Shown: positions 9,722 to 18,843 of the stretch, piece after piece | Numbering within the stretch: the first letter of the stretch is position 1 | How the letters are laid out: the number at the start of each line of letters is the position of its first letter | DNA from: CAVPDE01 sp963702565 | GTDB lineage: Bacteria > Desulfobacterota > DSM-4660 > Desulfatiglandales > HGW-15 | DNA length: 64,000 nt | NCBI GenBank assembly: GCA_963702565.1 | Contig: CAVPDE010000029.1 | Location: forward strand, 1 to 64,000 | Direction: 5' to 3' | Notes under the pieces: generated by a model | Databases searched by the model: none | The model's input: the letters and a program-made list of their open reading frames with translations, nothing else | What the model was told of the DNA's origin: nothing | Translations under genes and position numbers: made by a program

Positions 9722-10864
9722 CTACATTCTTTTCATCACTTCCCTGAAGATCACAAGCTTCTGAACGTCCTGAGTGCCTTCACCAAGGGAGGAGGCCCAC
9801 GCATCCATGGGGAACTTGTGGATCGGGTGTTCCCGGATCACGGAAGCAGCGCCGAAAAGATCGGCCGCCCAGAGCGTGACATCCCGGGCAATCTGGACTG
9901 CCAGGTATTTGGCAAGAGATGATTCAAGGCGAAAGTCCTGACCCTGGTCCATGGCCCAGCAGGCTTTGAGCATCATGAGGCGAGCCGCCTCCAATCGTGA
10001 GAAAAGATCAGCCGCTTCAAAAGCTTTTCCCTGCTGATCCAGGACCGATCGACCGAAAATCTTTCTCTTTTTGCCGTGCTGTACAGCGAGGTCAAAGGCC
10101 CCCAGCGCTGTTCCCAGGGTAAGAGCGCTGATGACGACTCTGCTGTGCGTGAATATGGAAAGAACCTGCTGCAAACCCCGGCCACGCTCACCCACAAGAT
10201 GGTCCTCCGGGACGAACACGTTGGAGCACTGAATCCGCGTCAGGTCGGAAGGAATCCACACTTGTTTGTTTAGCTTGGAGCGGCTCACCCCCTGTGAGCG
10301 GAGGTCGACCAGGAACATGGAGATACGGCGATTGCGCTCTGATTCGGAATCGGACACGGCAGTGAGCATCGCGTAGTCGCTGATAAAGCCGTTCGTTACG
10401 TAAGCCTTGGCTCCGTTCAGAACCCACCCGCCATCAACCTTCTTGGCTTGCATGGCAATGTTTGCCGAATCGCTGCCCGCCCCGCTTTCGGTGTTGCCGA
10501 TGCACAGGAGGGTCTTTCCCAGAACCGCTGAAGGCCCAAACTTTTTCTGAAGAAGCGGGGAACCGAAAAGCCACAGTCCCGTGAGCCCAAGATCTTGATG
10601 AGCAAGGACGGCCACGGCAACGCCCGGGGAAATTTTTGCCAACTCCTCAGCAAAGAGGGCTTCTCTCAGGGCAGTGTTTTTCTTGACCCGGTCTTCTCCA
10701 AAGGAGAAATTGAACCAACCCTGTTCGGCCACAAGGGAAAAAAAGGATTTGGGAACAGCCCCCTGCTCATACCACTGTGACAGGTGCGGCAAGAGGTGTT
10801 TATCCAGGAAGGCTTTGAACCTTCCCGTCTCTTCCACATTTTGTTTAGGGATTGAAAAATCCAT
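9722..10864 (-). CDS. Acyl-CoA dehydrogenase family protein
   Basis: This FAD-dependent enzyme oxidises an acyl-CoA to the enoyl-CoA and passes electrons to ETF. The middle domain shows CIGNTESGAGSDSANI and GAKAYVTNG. The C-terminal helical domain ends with LGEGTQDVQKLVIFREVM, which keeps the EGT glutamate used as catalytic base in MCAD-like enzymes. The length of 380 residues is typical. The start is set at the ATG at 10864 (MDFSIPKQ) because AGGAGG lies 8 nt upstream; an in-frame ATG at 10888 overlaps that site. Substrate chain length cannot be told. It is divergent from the 2-oxoacid dehydrogenase operon. Confidence 0.85.
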   Translation of the reverse strand: MDFSIPKQNVEETGRFKAFLDKHLLPHLSQWYEQGAVPKSFFSLVAEQGWFNFSFGEDRVKKNTALREALFAEELAKISPGVAVAVLAHQDLGLTGLWLFGSPLLQKKFGPSAVLGKTLLCIGNTESGAGSDSANIAMQAKKVDGGWVLNGAKAYVTNGFISDYAMLTAVSDSESERNRRISMFLVDLRSQGVSRSKLNKQVWIPSDLTRIQCSNVFVPEDHLVGERGRGLQQVLSIFTHSRVVISALTLGTALGAFDLAVQHGKKRKIFGRSVLDQQGKAFEAADLFSRLEAARLMMLKACWAMDQGQDFRLESSLAKYLAVQIARDVTLWAADLFGAASVIREHPIHKFPMDAWASSLGEGTQDVQKLVIFREVMKRM

Positions 10865-11146
10865 GCTCCTGCCCTCCTTTTCAAGCATCCCTCTTGAGAC
10901 ATCCTTAAAATGGTGTTATTTTTGACAAACGCAAGTTCCCAATAGAACCAAAACCTTCCTGACAGCGGTAAGCCGCTTTTTTCTGAGCGAGTGCGGCAAG
11001 AATCAGGTGTCGAGCGCAGAAAAATACGTGAATGACCCCATAGGACTGTGGCAAGAGATAGCGTATTCGGTCGGAATGCCCAAGGATCGCTCTAAAGCTC
11101 CAGCATAGGACGAACGGCATAAACCTAAGACAAGGAGTGTTGTGTC

Positions 11147-12251
11147 ATGCCTAGAAACAAAGTGGATCTTCCCTACCATGTGGAATACCTCTCCATTCTG
11201 GACGAGGAGGGGCGCCTGGATCAAGCCCTGGAGCCCAAGATCCCCGATGACCTCCTGCTCAAGCTCCACCGGGCCATGGTGCTTGGCCGGAGGTTTGACG
11301 AAAGATTGCTGAGCCTCCAGAGACAGGGCCGCATCGGGACCTTTGCGCCCATTACCGGCCAGGAAGCCTCTCAGCTGGGGGCAGTGGCTCCTCTCATGCC
11401 CGGTGATTGGATGGCGCCCTCTTTCAGGGAGACGGCGGCTCAAATCTACCGGGGGCTTCCCCTGGAAAGCGTCATTCTGGGTTTCGGAGGATACAATGAG
11501 GCGGCTTCCCTCGTTAAAGAAGGGAATGATCTGCCCGTTGCGATTCCTGTGGCCTCCCAGGTGCTGCATGCGGTGGGCCTTGCCTGGGGAATGAAGTACC
11601 GCAAGAAACAGAACGTGGTCATGACCTTTTTCGGAGACGGCGGTACTTCAGAGGGAGACTTTCATGAAGGCATGAATTTCGCAGCCGTTTACCAGGCGCC
11701 GGTGGTTTTCATCTGCCAGAATAACCAGTGGGCCATTTCAGTGCCGCGGAGCAAACAGACCCATTCCAAGACCATCGCCCAGAAGGCCCTGGCCTATGAC
11801 ATGCCGGGCATTCAGGTCGACGGAAACGATGTCCTTGCCGTGTATTCCGCTGCGAAAGAGGCCATAGACAGAGCGCGATCCGGGGGAGGACCGTCCCTGA
11901 TCGAAAACGTGACCTACCGGATGATGATGCACACCACTGCGGATGACCCGAAGCGCTACCGCAAAGATGAAGAGGTGGAGGGTTGGAGAAAACGGGATCC
12001 CATTCAAAGGTTTCAGAAATATCTCAAAGACAAAGGACTCCTTTCAGACCAGAAGATCGAGGAGCTGGAAGCTCAAGTGAAGGAGGAAATCCAAAAGGCT
12101 GTGGAGCACGCAGAAGAGCTGATGAAAAAGTACAGCGAATCCCCTTCACATGTTTGAACACGCCTATGCGGAAATACCGGCTCATTTGAAAGAACAGAAA
12201 GAAGAGCTGAAGCGGGAATTGGCCGAAATGCCCAAGTCCATCGAGTCATAA
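11147..12251 (+). CDS. pdhA: 2-oxoacid (pyruvate-type) dehydrogenase E1 alpha, C-terminus frameshifted
   Basis: E1 alpha carries the thiamine diphosphate site of a 2-oxoacid dehydrogenase complex. The TPP motif is visible as GDGGTSEGDFHEGMNFA followed by CQNNQWAIS. The N-terminal region RQGRIGTFAPITGQEASQ resembles Gram-positive-type PdhA. The frame stops at 12157, but the next frame continues with MFEHAYAEIPAHLKEQ to a stop at 12251. That matches the normal C-terminal tail, so one base is off at about 12145. The truncated product would lack about 33 residues. It is first in an E1 alpha, E1 beta, E2, E3 gene order. Pyruvate is the likely substrate, but a branched-chain specificity is not excluded. 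Confidence 0.85.
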
Positions 12252-12269
12252 ATCCGGTGAAGAATTTAT

Positions 12270-12294
12270 TCCCTCAGGACTTGGTACTGAGGGA
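12270..12294. other. Hairpin between E1 alpha and E1 beta genes
   Basis: A perfect 8-bp stem, TCCCTCAG and CTGAGGGA, encloses a 9-nt loop. There is no T-run after it, so it is more likely an mRNA processing or stability element than a terminator. Confidence 0.5.
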
Positions 12295-12365
12295 GCCATT
12301 CTTCAGATTTAAAAACGTCGAATAGGACAAAGTATTTGCGAATCGAAGCACCAAGGAGGAAGACC

Positions 12366-13397
12366 ATGGCTAAGATGACGATGGTTCAAGCACTCAACCT
12401 GGCCCTTCGTCAGGAGATGGAAAAGGACGATCGGGTCATCGTCCTTGGAGAGGATGTAGGCCGCGACGGAGGCGTTTTCAGGGTGACCGAGGGTCTGATC
12501 GATCAGTTCGGAGAGGAGAGGGTCCTGGACACCCCGCTTGCGGAGTCGGGCATTGCAGGAATGTCAATCGGCATGGCAATCTACGGTCTCAGGCCTGTTT
12601 GTGAGATCCAGTTCTCCGGATTCAGCTATTTCTGCATGCATCAGATCGAAGCTCACGCTTCGCGCATGAGGTGGCGTTCTCAGGGCAACCTGACGGTGCC
12701 CATGGTTCTTCGCTGCCCCTATGGCGGCGGCGTACGGGCGCTGGAGCACCACTCGGAGAGCCGCGAGGCCTTCTGGGCTCACATCCCTGGGCTGAAGATG
12801 GTCATTCCTTCAGGACCGCGAAATGCGAGGGCCCTCATGATCAGTGCCATCCGCGACCCTGACCCCGTGATCTTCTATGAAGGCAAAGCTATTTACAGGG
12901 CGTTCCGGGAGGAAGTGCCCGGAAGCGGAGGAGACTCTCCCCATCGGCAAGGCCCAACGGATCCTCGAGGGGTAAGGACCTCACGATGATCTCTTATGGA
13001 GCCATGATGCGTCCTACGCTGGAGGCAGCCTGCCTTGCTCAAGGAAAAGGACGGGGTGGAGGCTGAAGTGATCGATCTGCTCACGATTTCTCCTCTGGAT
13101 GAGGCGACGCTGGTGGAGTCGGTCAAAAAAACAGGCAAGGCGGTGATCGTCCATGAAGCCCCTCGGAGTTTCGGCCCAGGGGCGGAGATCGCTTCCCGGC
13201 TGATGGAAAAGGCCTTTTTCTATCTGGAAGCACCCATCGCCCGGGTCACGGGCTTTGATGTCGTCATCCCGTTGTTCAGCAAGGAGCAGGCTTACCTGCC
13301 GAATGCGCAGAGAATCATAAGGGCTGCCAGAAAGCTTGCTGAGTCAATAAAGGAGGAGAGTCATGGCAAGAGCGTTCAAACTGCCGGATCTGGGTGA
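12366..13397 (+). pseudogene. pdhB: 2-oxoacid dehydrogenase E1 beta, frameshifted
   Basis: E1 beta pairs with E1 alpha to decarboxylate the 2-oxoacid. The start ATG at 12366 follows AGGAGG. The 5' half reads normally: VIVLGEDVGRDGGVF, LAESGIAGMSIGMA, GGGVRALEHHSES. Between about 12918 and 13032 three indels break the frame: an extra C in CCC near 12919, a lost base in CGAGGGG near 12973, and an extra T in CCTT near 13034. After these the protein resumes as KEKDGVEAEVIDLLTISPLD to the end. Corrected length is about 330 residues, usual for the family. The last codons overlap the E2 start by 35 bp. Three indels in 120 bp look more like poor sequence than natural decay, since E2 and E3 are intact. 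Confidence 0.8.
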
Positions 13398-14655
13398 AGG
13401 CATCCACGAAGGGGAAGTTCTGTCCGTTCGTGTGGCCGTGGGCGACAAGGTGAAAGAAGGGGACATCATCCTGGAGGTCGAGACCGACAAGGCGGCGGTT
13501 GAAATCCCTTCGCCTTACACCGGCGTTGTTGAAGAGATCCTGGTGAAACCGGGCGACACGGTCAAGGTCGGCCAGGTCCTCTTGACTTTCAGCGGCGCGG
13601 AAGAAGCGGCCCCGGTAAAAAAAGAAAAGCCGGAGAAAAAAGCTCCGGAGCCTCCCAAGGCGCCGCAGGAAATGAAACCGGAACCGTCGCGCAAGGAGGG
13701 CCCTGTGCCTGCCTCCCCTGCCACAAGACGTCTTGCCCGCGAACTGGGAGTCGACCTGCGCATGGTTACCGCTACCGGTCCCGGCGGTTTGGTGACGGCC
13801 GAGGACGTGAAGGGCTTCGCAGGAAAGAAAGAAAAGGTGGTGGAAGCCCCGGCGGCCGTTGTGACGGAAGAAAGACCCCAGGAGGCTCGTCCATTCGCAC
13901 CGGCAGTGCCTAAACTACCCGATTTCTCGAAATGGGGACCCATCGAACGGGTGCCCCTGCGGTCCATCCGAAAGGCCACGGCAAAGCAGATGACCCTCGC
14001 TTGGTCACAAATCCCCCACGTGAACAATCAGGATGTGGTGGACATGACAAAACTCGAGGAATTCCGGCGAAGGCACAAGGCGGAGATCGAGGCAAAGGGA
14101 GGAAAGCTGACGCCGACGGTCTTTGCGCTCAAGGCAGTTGCGGCAGCGCTCAAAGCGTACCCTAACTTCAATGCGTCATTGGACACGGAAGCAGGAGAAA
14201 TCGTCGTCAAGCGCTATTACCACATCGGGGTTGCCGTGAATACCCCTGACGGCCTCATTGTTCCGGTGGTTAGGGATGTAGACAGGAAGAGCATCGTGGA
14301 TCTGAGCATAGAACTGAAACAACTGATTGAAAAAACAAGAGCGCGAAAAACGACCTTAGAGGAGCTTCAGGGCGGAACCTTTTCCATCACGAACGTGGGC
14401 AACATGGGCGGAGGCCACTTTGTCCCCATAATCAATTACCCGCAGGTGGCTATCCTGGGGATGGGAGCGGCTACCATGCAACCCGCGGTGACAGGCAATG
14501 AAAAGGACGGATATCAGATCGTGCCTCGCCTTCTCATGCCGCTCGTGCTTTGCATTGATCACAGGGTCCTGGATGGGGCAGATGCCATTCCCTTTATGAG
14601 GAAGATTGTGGAACTGCTTGAAGATCCGGAACAGCTCTTCATGATGATGACGTAG
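13363..14655 (+). CDS. pdhC: 2-oxoacid dehydrogenase E2, dihydrolipoamide acyltransferase
   Basis: E2 forms the core of the complex and transfers the acyl group from lipoamide to CoA. A single lipoyl domain occupies residues 1-80, with the lipoylated Lys43 in ETDKAAVEI. A Pro/Glu/Lys-rich linker follows. The E1/E3-binding domain (about 120-160) reads ASPATRRLARELGVD and TGPGGLVTAEDV. The C-terminal catalytic domain has the active-site DHRVLDGADA near residue 390. Length 430 is typical. GGAGGAG precedes the start. It overlaps the E1 beta end and is followed by a repeat-rich gap before the E3 gene. Confidence 0.9.
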   Translation: MARAFKLPDLGEGIHEGEVLSVRVAVGDKVKEGDIILEVETDKAAVEIPSPYTGVVEEILVKPGDTVKVGQVLLTFSGAEEAAPVKKEKPEKKAPEPPKAPQEMKPEPSRKEGPVPASPATRRLARELGVDLRMVTATGPGGLVTAEDVKGFAGKKEKVVEAPAAVVTEERPQEARPFAPAVPKLPDFSKWGPIERVPLRSIRKATAKQMTLAWSQIPHVNNQDVVDMTKLEEFRRRHKAEIEAKGGKLTPTVFALKAVAAALKAYPNFNASLDTEAGEIVVKRYYHIGVAVNTPDGLIVPVVRDVDRKSIVDLSIELKQLIEKTRARKTTLEELQGGTFSITNVGNMGGGHFVPIINYPQVAILGMGAATMQPAVTGNEKDGYQIVPRLLMPLVLCIDHRVLDGADAIPFMRKIVELLEDPEQLFMMMT

Positions 14656-14668
14656 GTTGTTGAATAGA

Positions 14669-14780
14669 AGTGACAAGTGACGAGTAACGAGTGACAAGTT
14701 TGTCTTCCTTTCTCGTTACTTGCCCTTCGACTTGGCTCAGGGCCGTGAGCTCGTCGAACGGTTACTCGTCACTCGTTACT
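14669..14780. repeat. Inverted short-repeat arrays flanking a REP-like hairpin
   Basis: The left arm is four 7-nt units (AGTGACA, AGTGACG, AGTAACG, AGTGACA) at 14669-14696. The right arm at 14761-14780 is the reverse complement of such units (GTTACTCGTCACTCGTTACT). Between them at 14723-14761 lies a second palindrome, CCCTTCGAC ... GTCGAACGG with CTCAGGGC inside, which resembles a widespread bacterial REP-type element. No gene fits here. It separates the E2 and E3 genes. Confidence 0.7.
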
Positions 14781-14817
14781 GAAATGGACGTGCTTCGGAT
14801 TTCCATGGAGGTGTCCC

Positions 14818-16287
14818 ATGGTCATGGGTGAGTTGGTGCAGGAGACACAGGTCCTGGTCATCGGGAGCGGACCGGGCGGGTATGCGGCTGCTTTCAGGGC
14901 AGCGGATCTCGGTCTCGAGGTCACTATGGTGGACGTGGCAGCGAGACCCGGCGGGGAGTGCCTTTACCGTGGGTGCATTCCCTCAAAGACCCTGCTCTAC
15001 CTGTCGGAGCTTCTCCATGATGCGCATCGCGCCAAAAACATGGGCATCACTTTTGGTGAGCCCCAAGTTGACCTTGCGAAAATTCGCGCGTGGAAAGAAG
15101 AGGTCATCGACAAGCTGGCCTCAGGGCTGGTGACCCTGAGCAACAAGAGGGGCGTGCAGCTCATCAAGGGGCGAGCGGTTTTTGAACGCTCCGACAAAGT
15201 CCGTCTTCAAGATTCAGAAGTCAGCCACATCAAGTTCCGCCACGCCATTTTGGCCACAGGGTCTAAACCGGCTCCTTTTCAGGGGATAGCCTTTGAACAT
15301 GGAAGCCGGATCATGGATTCTGCTGTAGCGCTCGATCTGGCCGACATCCCCGAGCGGCTTCTCATTCTGGGCGGAGGGTACATCGCCCTGGAGATGGGAA
15401 CGGTGTATGCCTCTCTGGGAAGCCAGGTGACCCTCGCCGTTCGAGGAGACCGTCTTCTGCGAGGAGCAGATCCGGATCTTGCTGTTCCGCTCATGAGGCG
15501 ACTGAAGGAACTTTTCAGTTCAATTCATTTCAATACCAAAGCCTCATTCATCAAGGAGAAGGAAAACCAGGTCGAAGTGGGCCTGGAGGGAGAAGCGGAA
15601 AAGCCCAAGCAAACCTATGACCGTGTGCTCATTGCCATGGGCCGCCAGCCCAATACGAAAGAGATCGGACTCGAGAACACCAAGGTGAAGGTGAACGAGA
15701 AAGGCTTTGTGGTGGTTGACGAACAGCAGCGCACTTCAGATCCGAAGATCTTTGCCGTGGGGGATTTGGCAGGCGAACCCATGCTGGCCCACAAGGCGTT
15801 TCGAGAAGGGAAGGTGGCTGCTGAGGTCATAGCAGGCCAGCCTGCGGCTTTTGATGTGCAGGCCATTCCTGCGGTGGTTTACACAGACCCCCAGGTGGCC
15901 TGGGCAGGGCTGACAGAAGAGCAAGCCCGAAAACAGCAGCGACCTGTCCGGATCGAACGATTTCCCTGGAAGTTCTCGAACCGGGCCATTACCATGGGCG
16001 CGACAGAGGGGCTCACGAAGATAATCGCCGACCCTGAAACCGGAAGAGTGCTGGGAATCGGTATCTCAGGAAGGAGCGCAGAGGGAATGGTTTCCGAAGG
16101 AGTCCTGGCCATCGAGATGGGCGCCCTTGTTCAGGACATGGGTCTCAGCATTCATCCCCACCCGACGCTTTCAGAGACCGTGGGAGAGGCTGCGGAAATT
16201 TTCCTCGGCAGCGTGACCCATCTCCTGCCGAAAAAAAGAGAAGTGATCGAAGGGCATCGGAAATTGGGGTCAAAGGACCTCGGATAA
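14818..16287 (+). CDS. lpdA: Dihydrolipoamide dehydrogenase (E3)
   Basis: E3 reoxidises dihydrolipoamide using FAD, a redox disulfide and NAD. The FAD motif is VIGSGPGGYAAAFRA. The active disulfide is Cys48-Cys53 in GGECLYRGCIPSK, where most relatives read GGTCLNVGC. The NAD motif is ILGGGYIALEMG. The C-terminal interface has the catalytic His-Glu pair in HPHPTLSETVGEA. Length 489 is slightly long because of a KKKREVIEGHRKLGSKDLG tail. GGAGGTG lies 6 nt before the ATG. Only 19 bp separate it from the sulfur-handling genes downstream, so it may also be co-transcribed with them. Confidence 0.92.
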   Translation: MVMGELVQETQVLVIGSGPGGYAAAFRAADLGLEVTMVDVAARPGGECLYRGCIPSKTLLYLSELLHDAHRAKNMGITFGEPQVDLAKIRAWKEEVIDKLASGLVTLSNKRGVQLIKGRAVFERSDKVRLQDSEVSHIKFRHAILATGSKPAPFQGIAFEHGSRIMDSAVALDLADIPERLLILGGGYIALEMGTVYASLGSQVTLAVRGDRLLRGADPDLAVPLMRRLKELFSSIHFNTKASFIKEKENQVEVGLEGEAEKPKQTYDRVLIAMGRQPNTKEIGLENTKVKVNEKGFVVVDEQQRTSDPKIFAVGDLAGEPMLAHKAFREGKVAAEVIAGQPAAFDVQAIPAVVYTDPQVAWAGLTEEQARKQQRPVRIERFPWKFSNRAITMGATEGLTKIIADPETGRVLGIGISGRSAEGMVSEGVLAIEMGALVQDMGLSIHPHPTLSETVGEAAEIFLGSVTHLLPKKREVIEGHRKLGSKDLG

Positions 16288-16306
16288 GGATTGAGGAGAA
16301 GGGATC

Positions 16307-18322
16307 ATGAAGAGAATAGTGTGGACAGTATTCTTTTGGGCACTGGCCTTTATCGGTTCTGTGGCGTTTGCTGCGGAGCAGGGCAAAATCAAGGATACGG
16401 AGTCGGCTGCGCACGGCGACGATGCAGCCAAGCATCAGATCGTGGACACTTACAAGTTTCCGGGCTTTGAGGTGGTCCAGATCAACCTGCCGGTGCTCTC
16501 CCACTATTCCTACATCCTGGTCTCCGGCAAGGAGGCTCTGATCGTGGATCCGGACCGGGATGTGCAGTTTTACCTGGACTTTGTTTCCAAGAACCGCCTG
16601 ACGATCAAGGGGGTGTATCTGACTCACTCCCATGCCGATTTTGTGGCCGGGCATCTGGAGATCGTCAAGGTGGTTGATTGCCCGATCTATCAGAGCGCCG
16701 CCAGCGGCGCGGCCTACAAGATCAACCCCATGAAGGAAGGCTCGACCTTCAGGATCGGTTCCGCCATTGTGAAAGTCCTGGAGACGCCCGGACACACACC
16801 GGACGGGACCTGCGGTCTTGTCTTCAGCGGAGAGGAAGACAAGGTGGGCCAGGTCCTCTTTACTGGCGACACTCTTTTTGTCGGCAGCGTCGGGCGTCCG
16901 GACCTGCTGGAGGGCAAGATGACGGCTGCGTCGCTCGCGTCCATGGGTTTTGACACCTGGAATAACAAACTCTCCAAACTGGCCGACTCCGTCATGGTGC
17001 TGCCGGCCCATGGAGCGGGCAGCCTCTGCGGGGCGCACTTGAGCGACAGTCCCAAGAGCACCATCGGCGCCGAGCGGGCCTCCAACCCCTACTTCATTCT
17101 CAAAGGCCGATCGGAGTTCATCGCAGCGGTGTTGAAGGATTTGCCGGAGGCGCCTCAGTACTTCAAGCACAATGCCGCCACGAACCGGCAGGGACCGGCC
17201 CTGGTCAACTGGGCCGCGCCTCTGCCCGCAGAAGTCAAGGCCGAGCAAGCGTTGATGGACACGTCGAAGGTCTACGTCGTGGACATTCGGGACTCCTCGG
17301 TTTATGCGGCCGAACACATTCCCCGTTCCGTTAATATCGGAATCCGAGGGAGGTTCGAGACCTGGGTGGGAATCATGGTCCCATGGACCATGCATGAGTC
17401 GGACAAACTCGTGGTCCTGGGCAGCAAGGCGGAACTCAAGGAAGCCCTTTACCGACTCCACCGCATCGGGTACGAAGCCGGCGTGCTCACGCCGGAGAGC
17501 TGGAAGGCCGCCAAGCTGCCGACCAAGAAGGTTGACTTCATCAAGCCTTCCGAGCTTTACAGCCAGATGAAGGCAGGGACCGGCCCGATCATCGTGGACG
17601 TGCGGCTGCCCAGCGAATGGATGGGCCTGAGGATAGGGGAGGTCGTGAACCTTCCCCTGACCCATCTGAGCGAGCTGTCGTCCAAGCTTGATCCGTCTCA
17701 GCCTGTCGTGACGGTCTGCAATTCCGCCTACCGGTCGAGCATGGCCATCGGGCTTTTGGAAGCCAAGGGATTCCAGAAAGTGACCTCCCTTGCCGGAGGC
17801 AGCGAGGCGTGGATCGATGCCGGGCTTCCCGTCTATGGTGCTGAGACGGCAATCCCTGCTGCCGGAGCCGGCCCGGTCAAGCGGGAGATCCGGCTGGCCG
17901 ATCGGATGTCGGCCGATGAGTTGCGCCGCCTGGCCAAGGACCTGCCGGGGACCTTCGACCTGGTGGATATCCGGCCCGCGGATCAGTTCAAGGATTATCA
18001 CATTCCGGGCTCACGGAATGCCGATATCGCCGAAGTGCTCAGCAACCCGGCCTACCTGACCGGTGCCGGGCCGCTCATCCTCGTTGATCGCGACGGCTCG
18101 CTGGCCATGCAGATCGCCGGCATCCTGTCCCAGAAAACACAGAGGACCATCAAGGCCCTGCACGGCGGCCTGGAAGCATACTGGAAGGACAGCGGCTGGA
18201 AGGAGTCAGGTAAGGCAGTCGTCGCACCGGCTCCGCCTGCGCTTCCTGCTGCTCCTGCTAAACCGGAGGCGCCCAAAGCAGAACCGCCAAAGGCTCCCAA
18301 GAAGAAATCCGCGGGGTGTTGA
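16307..18322 (+). CDS. Exported MBL-fold / triple rhodanese protein (persulfide dioxygenase-like)
   Basis: This 671-residue protein has an N-terminal signal peptide (WTVFFWALAFIGSVAFA) and so probably works outside the cytoplasm. Residues about 45-270 are a metallo-beta-lactamase domain with THSHADFVAGH, GHTPD, GDTLFVG and LPAHGAGS, related to ETHE1/persulfide dioxygenases. Three rhodanese-like domains follow. Only the middle one has a catalytic Cys (VTVCNSAYRSS); the first and third lack it. A Pro/Ala/Lys-rich tail ends in KKKSAGC with a terminal cysteine. It begins a three-gene run with two YeeE-type proteins, which points to periplasmic sulfane-sulfur handling. The exact reaction is inferred from family only. 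Confidence 0.8.
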   Translation: MKRIVWTVFFWALAFIGSVAFAAEQGKIKDTESAAHGDDAAKHQIVDTYKFPGFEVVQINLPVLSHYSYILVSGKEALIVDPDRDVQFYLDFVSKNRLTIKGVYLTHSHADFVAGHLEIVKVVDCPIYQSAASGAAYKINPMKEGSTFRIGSAIVKVLETPGHTPDGTCGLVFSGEEDKVGQVLFTGDTLFVGSVGRPDLLEGKMTAASLASMGFDTWNNKLSKLADSVMVLPAHGAGSLCGAHLSDSPKSTIGAERASNPYFILKGRSEFIAAVLKDLPEAPQYFKHNAATNRQGPALVNWAAPLPAEVKAEQALMDTSKVYVVDIRDSSVYAAEHIPRSVNIGIRGRFETWVGIMVPWTMHESDKLVVLGSKAELKEALYRLHRIGYEAGVLTPESWKAAKLPTKKVDFIKPSELYSQMKAGTGPIIVDVRLPSEWMGLRIGEVVNLPLTHLSELSSKLDPSQPVVTVCNSAYRSSMAIGLLEAKGFQKVTSLAGGSEAWIDAGLPVYGAETAIPAAGAGPVKREIRLADRMSADELRRLAKDLPGTFDLVDIRPADQFKDYHIPGSRNADIAEVLSNPAYLTGAGPLILVDRDGSLAMQIAGILSQKTQRTIKALHGGLEAYWKDSGWKESGKAVVAPAPPALPAAPAKPEAPKAEPPKAPKKKSAGC

Positions 18323-18324
18323 TC

Positions 18325-18843
18325 ATGAAAGAGTCCATGGGACCCAAACCGTACATGAATCCGTACCTGGCAGGGGTGATTCTCGGCCTGACGCTCCTGG
18401 CCTCTTATCTTGTGCTCGGAGCCGGGCTCGGGGCATCCGGCGGCATCGCACGAATCGCCGCTTATCTCGAGGGCGGGCTTGCGCCTTCCCACGTCGGCTC
18501 CAGCGAGTACTTCGGGGCATGGGGAAAGGAACCTCTCAATTACTACCTTGTCTTCATGTTCTTCGGCGTGTTTGCGGGAGGCTTGGTCTCCGCAGTCCTA
18601 AGCCGAAGATTGAAATTTCAGGTCGAGCGAGGCCTAAAGGCCCCAAGACAATTTCGCCTCGTGCTGGCCTTGGCCGGGGGCGTGCTGGCCGGTTTCGCGA
18701 GCCGTTTGGCCCAGGGCTGCACCTCGGGACAGGCTCTGTCCGGAAGCGCCATGCTCCTCTCAGGCAGCCTGGTCTTCTTGATCTGCGTCTTTGCCGGGGG
18801 GTATGCGGCGGCATGGTTCGTAAGGAGGCAGTGGCATGATTAG
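18325..18843 (+). CDS. YeeE/YedE-family sulfur transporter, first half
   Basis: This membrane protein of about 173 residues has four or more hydrophobic segments. It carries a conserved family motif, RLAQGCTSGQALSGSAML, containing the cysteine thought to relay thiosulfate or sulfane sulfur in YeeE/TsuA-like transporters. Full-length YeeE proteins are about twice this size; here the second half is the next gene, so the transporter is split. ATG 18325 is chosen; a GTG at 18316 is possible. It starts 3 bp after the MBL-rhodanese stop and overlaps the next gene by 8 bp, implying tight co-expression. Confidence 0.8.
   Translation: MKESMGPKPYMNPYLAGVILGLTLLASYLVLGAGLGASGGIARIAAYLEGGLAPSHVGSSEYFGAWGKEPLNYYLVFMFFGVFAGGLVSAVLSRRLKFQVERGLKAPRQFRLVLALAGGVLAGFASRLAQGCTSGQALSGSAMLLSGSLVFLICVFAGGYAAAWFVRRQWHD

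Noticed and set aside
14723..14761. Reading the CCCTTCGAC palindrome as a rho-independent terminator
   Set aside because: It has no T-run and resembles a widespread REP-type repeat, so it is listed as part of a repeat block.
16145..18001. A 618-codon open frame on the minus strand opposite the MBL-rhodanese gene
   Set aside because: The plus-strand gene has clear signal peptide, metal-binding and rhodanese motifs; the reverse frame shows none.
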